From positions 1 to 8,598 of the forward strand of contig JASLGI010000228.1 of assembly GCA_030149685.1 (NCBI GenBank): a stretch of DNA of 8,598 nucleotides. Direction: 5' to 3'. Made by a program: the position numbers and the translations under genes. Source of the DNA: Bacillaceae bacterium. Its GTDB lineage: Bacteria > Bacillota > Bacilli > Bacillales_A > Planococcaceae. The notes below the pieces were generated by a model. The model saw only the letters and a list, made by a program, of their open reading frames with translations. It made no database searches and was not told where the DNA came from. This document shows positions 1 through 7,161 of this stretch, piece after piece; position 1 is the first letter of the stretch, and each line of letters starts with the position of its first letter.

Positions 1-1
1 G

Positions 2-1750
2 ATGCGAGAAAAAGACGTTCTTTTTGCGGAAGCTGGAGTAGGTACAGGAAAGACGATTGCGTATTTGCTTCCGACATTAGCCTATGCGCGTTATACAGGG
101 AAGCCTGCGATTATCGCTTGTGCGGATGAAACGTTGATCGATCAACTTGTTAAAGAAGATGGCGACATCGCAAAAATGAGCGAAGCATTAAACTTAAATA
201 TTGACGTCCGTTTAGCGAAATCACGAGATCAATATGTCTGTTTAAACCGTTTAGAAGAAGCGGTCGATTTTGGTTATGGTGATTTTGCTCACGAAGTAGA
301 AGATCGTCTACCTTTATTCGTTTATGGTTCTGACTCATTAGCAGAGCTTTATCCTTATGGTGATCGCTCGGATTACCCAGAATTAAATGATGAAGAGTGG
401 GGCATGATCAACTATCACCCGATTCAACAATGTGCTTCTTGTGAAAAACGTAATCGTTGTGGTCAAACATTACATCGTAAAGCATATCGTGAAGCGACAG
501 ACTTTATTATTTGCTCACAAGATTTTTATATGGAACATATTTGGACGAAAGAGTCGCGTAAACGCCAAGAGCAACTGCCACTTTTACCAGAGTCATCAGT
601 CGTTGTATTTGATGAAGGTCACTTATTAGAATATGCGGCGCAGCGGGCATTAACGTATGAAGTGCAAAGTGAGACATTGATCACATTGTTAGAACGCGTC
701 ATGAAAGAAGGCGTACGTACAGAAACACTTGAAAGTATGGACCGACTTATTGAAGCGCATGATTTATTTTTTGATTTATTGGAAGATACGTTAGAAGAGA
801 CAGAAGGATTCCGTTATCGTTATGAAAAAACAGATCAATTAAAACGTGTCGCATCATATGCGATTGAATTATCGGAACAATTGCTCGAAGAATTTGTATT
901 CGATGGTGGAATGTTCACAATCGACTCATACAATTTAAAAATGGTCGAAGAATATTTAGAGCAATATATTTATTCGATGAGTTTATTAACGTCTGATGAC
1001 GAAGCAGTCGATTGGGTAGAAGATCGAGAAGGAATTTGGACGCTCGTTATTATGCCACGTCTCGTAACGAATATTTTGCGTGAAGAATTGTTTACTGCGG
1101 AACAACCGATTATTTTCTCATCGGCGACATTATCAGCTGCTGGAGAGTTTGGCTATATCGCTCATAGTTTAGGTATTCGTCAGTACGATTCATTTACTGT
1201 AGAATCACCGTTTGACTACGAAGAAGTGATGAGTGCTCATCCGTTTGAAGGAACGATAGATGAAAAAGTAAGTTACGTTCGAGAAATTATTGAAGAGAAC
1301 GAACCGACATTACTTCTTTTCTCTTCTGAAAAAGTGATGCAATCATTTAAAGAGAAATTAACGGAAGAAGAGCGCTCAACGATTGCATTTGAAGGTGATC
1401 GAGAGCTTGCAAGTATGATTCGTGACTTTACAAATGGGAAAATGAAAGTAGTCGCTTCTTATAATTTATGGGAAGGTCTTGATCTGCCTGAACATCGTTT
1501 GACACGCGTTGTCATTTTTGATTTACCATTTCCACCGGCGGATCCATTATTTGATGCGAAGCGAAAAGATGCTGTGAACCCAGAAGAGGAAGTAGACCTT
1601 CCATTTATGCAGCTTAGATTCCGTCAAGGGGTTGGCCGACTGATTCGTTCGAGCAGAGATACTGGGAAAGTATTCGTCTTGTACGAGCCTCATGAAGCGA
1701 AATATAAAGAGTTGTTAGAAACTCTTTTACCGGTTCAGTGGACAGAATAA
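2..1750 (+). CDS. DinG/XPD-family ATP-dependent DNA helicase with probable Fe-S cluster (YpvA-like), 5'-truncated by the window edge
   Basis: This is a superfamily 2 helicase that would couple ATP hydrolysis to 5'-to-3' DNA unwinding, probably in repair, by family knowledge. Numbering from the first visible Met, it shows Walker A (GVGTGKT, 12-18), a DEGH Walker B box (204-207), a motif V region (YNLWEGLDLPEHR) and motif VI (QGVGRLIR, 542-549). Cysteines 80, 144, 147 and 153 between motifs I and II fit the four ligands of the 4Fe-4S domain of XPD, DinG and YoaA. The first Met is unlikely to be the true start: it lies only about 10 residues before Walker A, no Shine-Dalgarno is visible, and the Q-motif region normally found upstream is missing. 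B. subtilis YpvA is about 640 residues, so some 50-60 residues are probably lost. The Fe-S cysteines argue against the nuclease-fused firmicute DinG, as I recall it. An N-terminal nuclease domain upstream cannot be excluded. No convincing terminator follows. Confidence 0.9.
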   Translation: MREKDVLFAEAGVGTGKTIAYLLPTLAYARYTGKPAIIACADETLIDQLVKEDGDIAKMSEALNLNIDVRLAKSRDQYVCLNRLEEAVDFGYGDFAHEVEDRLPLFVYGSDSLAELYPYGDRSDYPELNDEEWGMINYHPIQQCASCEKRNRCGQTLHRKAYREATDFIICSQDFYMEHIWTKESRKRQEQLPLLPESSVVVFDEGHLLEYAAQRALTYEVQSETLITLLERVMKEGVRTETLESMDRLIEAHDLFFDLLEDTLEETEGFRYRYEKTDQLKRVASYAIELSEQLLEEFVFDGGMFTIDSYNLKMVEEYLEQYIYSMSLLTSDDEAVDWVEDREGIWTLVIMPRLVTNILREELFTAEQPIIFSSATLSAAGEFGYIAHSLGIRQYDSFTVESPFDYEEVMSAHPFEGTIDEKVSYVREIIEENEPTLLLFSSEKVMQSFKEKLTEEERSTIAFEGDRELASMIRDFTNGKMKVVASYNLWEGLDLPEHRLTRVVIFDLPFPPADPLFDAKRKDAVNPEEEVDLPFMQLRFRQGVGRLIRSSRDTGKVFVLYEPHEAKYKELLETLLPVQWTE

Positions 1751-1768
1751 AAGAATGTCTGTGAAAGG

Positions 1769-1797
1769 TTGACGAGACGTGTGACATTTGTTATTTT
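1769..1797 (+). promoter_or_regulatory. Candidate sigmaA promoter for the 57-residue membrane protein gene
   Basis: TTGACG (1769-1774, 5 of 6 to the -35 consensus) and TATTTT (1792-1797, 4 of 6 to the -10) are separated by 17 bases. The site lies just after the helicase stop codon and upstream of the ribosome binding site at 1812-1818. The -10 is weak, so read-through from the helicase gene could also express the downstream gene. Confidence 0.4.
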
Positions 1798-1824
1798 TTA
1801 AAGCAGTGGAGAAAGGAGTGCACT

Positions 1825-1998
1825 ATGAAAGAACTCATACTTCCGACGACAGCGATGCTCATTATACTCAATGTCGTCAGTGCTTTCACTGCTACACATG
1901 AAGCCCAAGATATGATGTGGGTGGTCACACTGTTTACATTAACGATCTTCGTCATGTACGGCTATTTTGGCCCAAAACCGAAGAATTGGAAACGATAG
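1825..1998 (+). CDS. Small two-helix membrane protein, 57 residues, function unknown
   Basis: I do not recognise this family. The start is set by a strong ribosome binding site, AAAGGAG at 1812-1818, six bases before the ATG. Two hydrophobic stretches are visible, about residues 4-22 and 31-49, joined by a short polar loop (THEAQD). The tail is basic (residues 51-57, KPKNWKR), which by the positive-inside rule would put both ends in the cytoplasm. There is no signal-peptidase-like site and no cysteine. A hairpin terminator begins at the last base of its stop codon, so transcription ends cleanly here. Together with the candidate promoter at 1769-1797, this makes a compact single-gene unit. Coding is supported by the ribosome binding site, the coherent hydrophobic pattern and the terminator placement, not by recognised homology. 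Confidence 0.75.
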   Translation: MKELILPTTAMLIILNVVSAFTATHEAQDMMWVVTLFTLTIFVMYGYFGPKPKNWKR

Positions 1999-2026
1999 TC
2001 GTATGCAATTTGCATGCGACTTTTTT
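1998..2026 (+). terminator. Rho-independent terminator of the small membrane protein gene
   Basis: A 10-bp stem (1998-2007 with 2011-2020, one G-U pair) closes a short ATT loop and is followed at once by six T residues (2021-2026). The first stem base is the G of the upstream TAG stop codon. The end of the T tract is shared with the -35 element of the next promoter. Confidence 0.85.
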
Positions 2027-2053
2027 GTCATTTTAAAAAAGCGCGTGTATGAT
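2025..2053 (+). promoter_or_regulatory. SigmaA-type promoter for the 150-residue protein gene
   Basis: TTGTCA (2025-2030, 5 of 6) and TATGAT (2048-2053, 5 of 6) have the ideal 17-base spacing. The expected transcription start near 2060 leaves only about a dozen bases of leader before the ATG at 2073, essentially just the AGGAGG ribosome binding site. The -35 overlaps the T tract of the upstream terminator. Confidence 0.65.
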
Positions 2054-2072
2054 AAGCATAAGGAGGAATGAC

Positions 2073-2525
2073 ATGAAGATTAAAGGTAATCCTGAAGGTT
2101 TGACATATGATGCACTCATTGATGAATTAGTAGCTGCAAGTGATTCGATGCAATGGATGATTCGTCCTGATGTTCCACGTAATCCAGAAGTGATGGAATT
2201 GTTGCACGAATTTCATGCCCATTTACTCGGTGCGCGCGAATTGTTTGAATGGAGCGACGTGAAAGTGACGAGCGGAAAGCCAGCCATGCTTTACATTTAT
2301 GAAAGTTCACCACAATTAGCAGAAGATTTAAAGCGAACAGCACGTAAATTGTACGATTGGCGACAACCCGCATTGCCTGAAGATTTAACATTTTTCCGGG
2401 AAGAAGGAGAAAATGTCTTGTTTGAAATGACGAGTGAGGAAGAAACAGCTCGCTTTGTTGAATTAACAGAAGAAGAACAGAAACGTTTTTTCGCGATTGA
2501 AGATCTACAAGTTGAAACAAAATAA
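2073..2525 (+). CDS. Conserved-looking hypothetical protein, 150 residues, function unknown
   Basis: I cannot assign a function. The ATG at 2073 is chosen over the in-frame ATG at 2049 because a perfect AGGAGG (2061-2066) lies six bases before it and because 2049 falls inside the predicted -10 element. The protein is soluble, acidic, and has no signal peptide, membrane segment or cysteine. The N-terminal half looks helical (roughly residues 12-60, containing LLHEFHAHLLGARELFEW). The second half has a WRQPALPEDLTFF segment (97-109) followed by alternating hydrophobic residues and a Glu-rich tail. The LPEDLxFF-plus-aromatic pattern faintly recalls small Firmicute proteins often seen as immunity-like or orphan proteins, but that is only an impression. 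It has its own promoter and shares a terminator with the convergent stress-protein gene. Confidence 0.85.
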   Translation: MKIKGNPEGLTYDALIDELVAASDSMQWMIRPDVPRNPEVMELLHEFHAHLLGARELFEWSDVKVTSGKPAMLYIYESSPQLAEDLKRTARKLYDWRQPALPEDLTFFREEGENVLFEMTSEEETARFVELTEEEQKRFFAIEDLQVETK

Positions 2526-2531
2526 TAGATG

Positions 2532-2568
2532 AAAAAAGCCGCTCTGAAAAATGTTCAGAGTGGCTTAT
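2532..2568. terminator. Bidirectional terminator between the convergent 150-residue protein and universal stress protein genes
   Basis: A 12-bp stem with one G-U pair (2537-2548 with 2554-2565) encloses an AAATG loop. On the minus strand it is followed by a run of T (complement of 2532-2537), a strong terminator for the stress-protein transcript. On the plus strand the following T tract is broken (TATTTAAT), so termination that way is probably weaker. The stem reaches the last base of the stress-protein stop codon. Confidence 0.8.
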
Positions 2569-2966
2569 TTAATGACGAGAACCGGTGCGTTAGTGCCTGT
2601 AACTACTTTTTCGCTGACACTACCGAGGACCATTTTTTTCAATCCACCGATGCCGCGACTCCCGATAATAATTAAATCGACTTTTAAACTATTCGCATGA
2701 CGAATAATTTCTCGAGCAGGTTGCCCGTGAAGGATCGTCACTTTATAGTCAATTTGTTTTTCGATATAAAAGTCTTCGATCGTATCCGTGATTGTTGCGA
2801 CTTTTTCTTCAAGCTTTTCTCGCGATTGATCTGATTTTTTAAAGTTTGTCACATACAGTAATTCTACAAACGCTGTTGGATGAACGTTCGTGAAAAAAGC
2901 TGCTTCTTTTGCTGCACGTTTTGCATTATCAGAACCATCGATAGGTACGAGAAGGTGTTCATACAT
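2565..2966 (-). CDS. Universal stress protein (UspA family, ATP-binding type)
   Basis: This is a 133-residue single-domain Usp protein, the usual family length. It opens with the conserved beta strand and phosphate-contact segment (HLLVPIDGSDNA, 4-15). It carries the ATP-binding signature G-x2-G-x9-G-S at residues 102-116 (GSRG...GS) and ends with the family's C-terminal strand APVLVIK. Members with this motif bind ATP, form dimers and often act as cytoplasmic stress or energy-state regulators. The specific role cannot be read from sequence. The start is supported by AAAGGAG 8-9 bases upstream. The gene begins 15 bases after the cheX stop codon with no terminator between, so the two are probably co-transcribed. 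No separate promoter is obvious in that gap. Confidence 0.95.
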   Translation of the reverse strand: MYEHLLVPIDGSDNAKRAAKEAAFFTNVHPTAFVELLYVTNFKKSDQSREKLEEKVATITDTIEDFYIEKQIDYKVTILHGQPAREIIRHANSLKVDLIIIGSRGIGGLKKMVLGSVSEKVVTGTNAPVLVIK

Positions 2967-2981
2967 AGAAATTCTCCTTTT

Positions 2982-3437
2982 TTAATCGTCTAACATGACG
3001 AGTACTTTCATTTCAGATTCTCCATCGAGAGAAACAGGTAAAGTAATCGCTTTACCGAATCCGTGGAATTTTGCTTCTCCACTCATGATTGTAGGTGTTG
3101 AAATATCAAACACAAGCCCATCAGACTCTAATCCGACGCACACATTTCCTGATAACATATTGCCGATCTCTCCGCTCAGAGACTCTAAATATTCATCATT
3201 GATTGGCATTTGAAACATCTTTTCCCCAATTTTTTTCATCATTGATTCCGTCGTATCAATTAAAATACGCCCATTCGTCTCTCCTACTAATCCGATAAGT
3301 ACACTAATTTCTTTTTGTATGTATGGTTCAGGTGTAACGCTCGGTGCGTGAATTTCCACATTCATTGGAATAATATCTTTAATGGCACGTACAGTATGAT
3401 TTAAAAGTAACTGAATGTGCTTTGCTTTCGACAACAT
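2982..3437 (-). CDS. cheX: CheX-type chemotaxis protein (putative CheY-P phosphatase)
   Basis: This 151-residue protein has the length and pattern of single-domain CheX proteins, which dimerise and dephosphorylate CheY-P in the cytoplasm. The catalytic signature of the CheC/CheX/FliY group, (S/D)-x3-E-x2-N, is present as S86, E90 and N93, followed by a glycine-rich segment (MLSGNVCVG). The ATG at 3437 is preceded by GAGGGG at a normal distance. An upstream in-frame ATG at 3566 would add 43 residues, but it runs through the promoter region, has no good ribosome binding site, and gives a composition unlike the family. The gene lies away from any chemotaxis cluster in this window, paired with a universal stress protein gene. 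CheX-like domains can also serve other response regulators, so the partner is inferred. Confidence 0.88.
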   Translation of the reverse strand: MLSKAKHIQLLLNHTVRAIKDIIPMNVEIHAPSVTPEPYIQKEISVLIGLVGETNGRILIDTTESMMKKIGEKMFQMPINDEYLESLSGEIGNMLSGNVCVGLESDGLVFDISTPTIMSGEAKFHGFGKAITLPVSLDGESEMKVLVMLDD

Positions 3438-3467
3438 ACATCCCCTCTTCCTGTTTATAGTAGTTCT

Positions 3468-3495
3468 ATCATACCACCAAAAAGTATAGGCGCAA
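3468..3495 (-). promoter_or_regulatory. Candidate extended -10 promoter for the cheX/stress-protein operon
   Basis: On the minus strand TGG-TATGAT (complement of 3468-3476) gives a 5-of-6 -10 with a TGn extension. A weak -35, TTGCGC (complement of 3490-3495), lies 16 bases upstream. An overlapping alternative uses TATACT with TTTACG further upstream. The expected transcript starts near 3461 and gives a leader of about 25 bases. Confidence 0.5.
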
Positions 3496-3534
3496 GGAAG
3501 GATGCGTAAAAGAAACGAAAAAAATGTGAAAACA

Positions 3535-3543
3535 TGGTATGAT
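3535..3543 (+). promoter_or_regulatory. Candidate extended -10 promoter for dynA
   Basis: TGG-TATGAT (TGn at 3535-3537, -10 at 3538-3543) is an extended -10 site 39 bases before the dynA ATG. No recognisable -35 lies 16-18 bases upstream, where the sequence is A-rich (ACGAAA). A-rich upstream DNA could compensate. It is the inverted copy of the same nine bases in the cheX promoter. Confidence 0.45.
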
Positions 3544-3582
3544 GATGCTAGGTAAATTTTTGACAAGGGGTTGAGTTTTTAG

Positions 3583-6500
3583 ATGGACAAGCAATCTTTA
3601 TTAAGAAGGGCTGCACGTTTTGAAACATTATTTGAAAAACATGGTGATCACGAACGAGCGGCAAAAGTAAGTTTATTTGCTAAAAAATTAATTGCCGGTC
3701 AATATACGATCGGTTTTGCGGGGCATTTTTCTGCTGGAAAATCATCGATGATTAATGCATTAACAGATGAGCAGTTACTTCCAACGAGTCCGATTCCGAC
3801 GAGCGCCAACATTGTAAACGTTCAAAAATCAGATGAAGATTATGTCATATTACATCGAATGGAAGGCGAAGCGTTAAAGTATGAAGGTGATGACTTCGCT
3901 GAAGCAATTAAAGCGTTTGGAAAAGACGGAGAGAATGTAGCGCGTATTGACATTGGGCATACGCAATCACGTTTACCAAAAGGTGTAACAGTGATGGATA
4001 CACCAGGAGTAGACTCTACCGATGAAGCACACGCTTTATCGACAGAATCATCGCTTCATTTATCTGACCTCGTGTTTTATACGATGGACTATAACCACGT
4101 ACAATCTGAATTGAACTTCCGATTTACGAAAGAGTTGATGAATTATAACCCGAATGTTTATTTAATTGTCAACCAAGTTGATAAACATCGAGATGAAGAG
4201 TTGTCATTTGATGAATTTAAACAAACTGTAGTAGAAAGTTTCCGTCTTTGGGGCGTTGAGCCGAAAGATATCTTTTATACATCTTTAATGAAACGAGATT
4301 TGCCGTACAATGATTTTGATAAAGTAAAAGCGGTCGTCGACAATGCAATTAACGGACGCGAAGAGCAGTTGTTGTTCAATGCGGAACAAACGTTGAAAAA
4401 GTTGTACGACGAGCATATGGAGTTTTTACAAAAAGAACAGCGAACAGTCGTTGAACAAATGCCGACGATTCGAGAAGACGAATGGACAAAAGGTGATGAA
4501 ATTGAACAGCGTTATGACGCCCTTCGTGAAGAACGTTCGTTAAAATCAGGTGCGACATTTAAAAAGCGTTTTGATGAAGCACGTGATGATCTCATTGCTA
4601 ACGCTGCGATTACACCTTATGAGATGCGTGAAGAATTACGCGACTATATTGAAAGTAAAAACCCGAAATTTAAAGTAGGTTTATTATTTACGAAAAAGAA
4701 GACCGAAGAAGAGAAAGCACGCCGAAAAGAAGTATTTGCTAAACGTCTTGACGGTTTGATTGATACACAAATTACGATGCATATGAAAACGTTAATGAAA
4801 GATGCATTGAAACGTGCTAACTTAATGACCGATGAACGTATTCAAGAGGTAGACGCATTTGATTGGCATATTCCTTTTGAACAAATTGATGATCGATTAA
4901 CAGTGACAGATGCTGATTCTGGAGACTTAATTTTAAACTATGCGAAGATGATTCGCGGAGCGATTGACACATTTTTCCGTCATGAAACAGAAGAATGGAA
5001 AGAGCGCATGGCTCATTTGGCAGAAACGAGCGGTTCAGATGAAACGAAACATTTAGATGCAGCAATTGATGAAACGAAAGAGAAATTAGCAGCTGTTCGT
5101 CGTTATGAATCGTTAAAAGAAGCAATCGATACATTTGATAAAGAAGTAGAAACGACAAATACATATGTCGAACAAGCGATTGCACGTTTATTAGAAAAAT
5201 GGGAAACGCCTATTCGTTATACGGTAGTAGATTCATATGAACGTGAAGAAGAGATTGAAGAAGAAATAGAAGACGATGAAGTGATCGATGAGCGATTAAC
5301 GGTCGATATTGAAAAAGTGATTGAAGAGGCAAAACGAGTATCTCAATCGATTACACCTTTACCACAATTAGAGGAGATGTCGAATTATTTACAGACAAAA
5401 GCTGATCGCTTAGACCGACAAGAATTTACAGTTGCTTTATTTGGAGCATTTAGTGCTGGAAAATCATCATTTTCAAACGCACTCATTGGTGATAAGGCGT
5501 TGCCAGTTTCACCGAACCCGACAACTGCAGCAATTAACCGTATACGCCCTGTTTCTAATGAAAAAGAGCATCGCCATGCTGATGTTCATTTAAAAACCGC
5601 AGACATTATGTTGTTAGACGTTCAAAACTCATTTGAAGCATTAGGTCTTCAAATCACTTCTTTAGAAGAAGCTCGTAAGCGCGCAGAAGAAGCTCTTAAT
5701 GTAGATTTAGAAGATGAATCATTGCACGTGCATAAATCATTCATCCGTGCTTATGCTCAAGGATATGATGCATATATTCCATCGTTAGGCGAGACGTTAT
5801 ATGTTGATCAAGAAGAGTTTACGAAATTCGTTGCGGAAGAACATCGCAGCTGTTTCGTAGAGTCGATTGATTTTTATTTCGATAGTCCATTGACACGTCA
5901 AGGGATTACACTCGTTGACACACCAGGAGCTGACTCAATCAATGCTCGCCATACAGATGTTGCGTTCGAGTATATCCGAAATGCAGATGCTATTTTATTC
6001 GTTACGTATTACAACCACGCGTTCGCTCGAGCAGACCGAGAGTTTTTAATTCAACTCGGACGTGTGAAGGATGCATTTGAAATGGATAAAATGTTCTTTA
6101 TCGTTAACGCGATTGACCTAGCACAAAATGACGAAGAAGCAGAACAAGTGAAAAAATTCGTCGCTCGAGAACTCGCGACATTCGGGATTCGTCATCCGCG
6201 CGTCTATGGTGTATCAAGTTTAGAAGCGCTTCAGGCGAAACAACAACAATCGTCTTATCCGTTAATGGATCAATTTGAAGGAGACTTCTACAATTTCTTA
6301 GAAAATGATTTACGTGGAATGGCTGCTCAAGCATTGCATGAAGAAACAGAAAAAACGGTGGAACATATCGACCAGCAAATTCAACGAACAGAAGAAAACC
6401 GTTCACGAAAAGATGAGCGAATGGCAGAATTACAAGAAGTCGAACGTCTCATTGCGGACCGTTTTGACGAATCGTTTGCGAACGTATTAGCACCAACTGT

Positions 6501-7161
6501 TCGTCAAGAAGTAGAAGAGCTCGTTTATTACGTTCATCAACGTGTGTTTTTCCGTTTTAACGATTTTTATCGCGAAGCATACAATCCGTCTCGTTTCCAT
6601 GAGCAATCGACAAACGTTGCATTAACTCGTTCGTTAGAAACGTTGTTAGAAATGTTAAGTTTCGACTTTACACAAGAATTAAAAGTAACGAACTTCCGTA
6701 TTTCGACGTTTATTCGAGAGCAGTTAGAAGACCGAGAACGTCGTGAACAACAACAATTGCATGAAATTGATGATGCTTTATTATTAACTCGCTATGAAAT
6801 GGATAACCCAGAGTTATTAACGTTTGATGCTCCGTTTACTGAAAGCTCACTATATGAATCTTTCCACCGACATTTCAAAAATGGTCGTCAATTCTTCGAA
6901 GAAGGCGGGCGTAATGAAATGGGTGAGGAATTAATGGAACGTTTGAAAGACGATGCACAAACATATTTAGACGAAGAACAAGCGCGTTTATTACAATGGG
7001 CGATGGATGTCTTACAAAAAGAAGCAGACGAACTTCAACAGCACTTGAAAGAAGAAACAGAAGCACAAGTGAAAGCAGAGTACGCACTTCTTACAGAAAC
7101 AGATGAACTCGATCGTTGGAAAGACGTATTACGTACAATTAAAGTAGGGGATAAAGCATGA
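3583..7161 (+). CDS. dynA: Two-headed bacterial dynamin-like GTPase DynA (YpbR)
   Basis: The product is 1192 residues, nearly the length of B. subtilis DynA (about 1193), a tandem fusion of two dynamin modules that tethers and fuses membranes and protects cells under membrane stress. Module 1 has the P loop GHFSAGKSS (47-55), DTPG (139-142) and a G4-like NQVD (197-200). Module 2 has GAFSAGKSS (621-629), DTPG (779-782) and NAID (842-845). Each GTPase head is followed by a long, charged, mostly helical stalk with coiled-coil character. A very acidic linker (about 553-569) precedes head 2. The G4 motifs lack the usual Lys of NKxD in both heads. No classical transmembrane helix stands out, so membrane contact would come from paddle regions in the stalks. 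The ATG at 3583 has AAGGGG 12 bases upstream, a little far. The stop codon overlaps the next start (ATGA), indicating co-translation with the phosphoesterase gene. Confidence 0.96.
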   Translation: MDKQSLLRRAARFETLFEKHGDHERAAKVSLFAKKLIAGQYTIGFAGHFSAGKSSMINALTDEQLLPTSPIPTSANIVNVQKSDEDYVILHRMEGEALKYEGDDFAEAIKAFGKDGENVARIDIGHTQSRLPKGVTVMDTPGVDSTDEAHALSTESSLHLSDLVFYTMDYNHVQSELNFRFTKELMNYNPNVYLIVNQVDKHRDEELSFDEFKQTVVESFRLWGVEPKDIFYTSLMKRDLPYNDFDKVKAVVDNAINGREEQLLFNAEQTLKKLYDEHMEFLQKEQRTVVEQMPTIREDEWTKGDEIEQRYDALREERSLKSGATFKKRFDEARDDLIANAAITPYEMREELRDYIESKNPKFKVGLLFTKKKTEEEKARRKEVFAKRLDGLIDTQITMHMKTLMKDALKRANLMTDERIQEVDAFDWHIPFEQIDDRLTVTDADSGDLILNYAKMIRGAIDTFFRHETEEWKERMAHLAETSGSDETKHLDAAIDETKEKLAAVRRYESLKEAIDTFDKEVETTNTYVEQAIARLLEKWETPIRYTVVDSYEREEEIEEEIEDDEVIDERLTVDIEKVIEEAKRVSQSITPLPQLEEMSNYLQTKADRLDRQEFTVALFGAFSAGKSSFSNALIGDKALPVSPNPTTAAINRIRPVSNEKEHRHADVHLKTADIMLLDVQNSFEALGLQITSLEEARKRAEEALNVDLEDESLHVHKSFIRAYAQGYDAYIPSLGETLYVDQEEFTKFVAEEHRSCFVESIDFYFDSPLTRQGITLVDTPGADSINARHTDVAFEYIRNADAILFVTYYNHAFARADREFLIQLGRVKDAFEMDKMFFIVNAIDLAQNDEEAEQVKKFVARELATFGIRHPRVYGVSSLEALQAKQQQSSYPLMDQFEGDFYNFLENDLRGMAAQALHEETEKTVEHIDQQIQRTEENRSRKDERMAELQEVERLIADRFDESFANVLAPTVRQEVEELVYYVHQRVFFRFNDFYREAYNPSRFHEQSTNVALTRSLETLLEMLSFDFTQELKVTNFRISTFIREQLEDRERREQQQLHEIDDALLLTRYEMDNPELLTFDAPFTESSLYESFHRHFKNGRQFFEEGGRNEMGEELMERLKDDAQTYLDEEQARLLQWAMDVLQKEADELQQHLKEETEAQVKAEYALLTETDELDRWKDVLRTIKVGDKA

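Noticed and set aside
1753..1800. Possible terminator after the helicase gene
   Set aside because: AATGTC and GACATT can pair across a 23-base loop before a T-rich tract, but the stem is only about six pairs with a mismatched interior, too weak to call.
2049..2072. Earlier ATG at 2049 for the 150-residue protein
   Set aside because: It falls within the predicted -10 element and has no ribosome binding site, while AGGAGG sits at the right distance from the ATG at 2073.
2116..2520. Open frame of 134 codons on the minus strand opposite the 150-residue protein gene
   Set aside because: It lacks a ribosome binding site, is composed of Leu/Ser/His-rich low-sense sequence, and overlaps a gene with much better signals; the same holds for other antisense open frames within dynA.
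3477..3510. SigmaD-type (flagellar) promoter for cheX, from GCCTATAC on the minus strand
   Set aside because: The -10-like string matches GCCGATAT at 6 of 8 bases, but no TAAA lies 14-16 bases upstream.
3438..3566. In-frame 43-residue N-terminal extension of cheX
   Set aside because: It covers the intergenic promoter region, has no good ribosome binding site, and gives a Phe/Tyr/Cys-rich sequence unlike CheX proteins; the ATG at 3437 has GAGGGG upstream.
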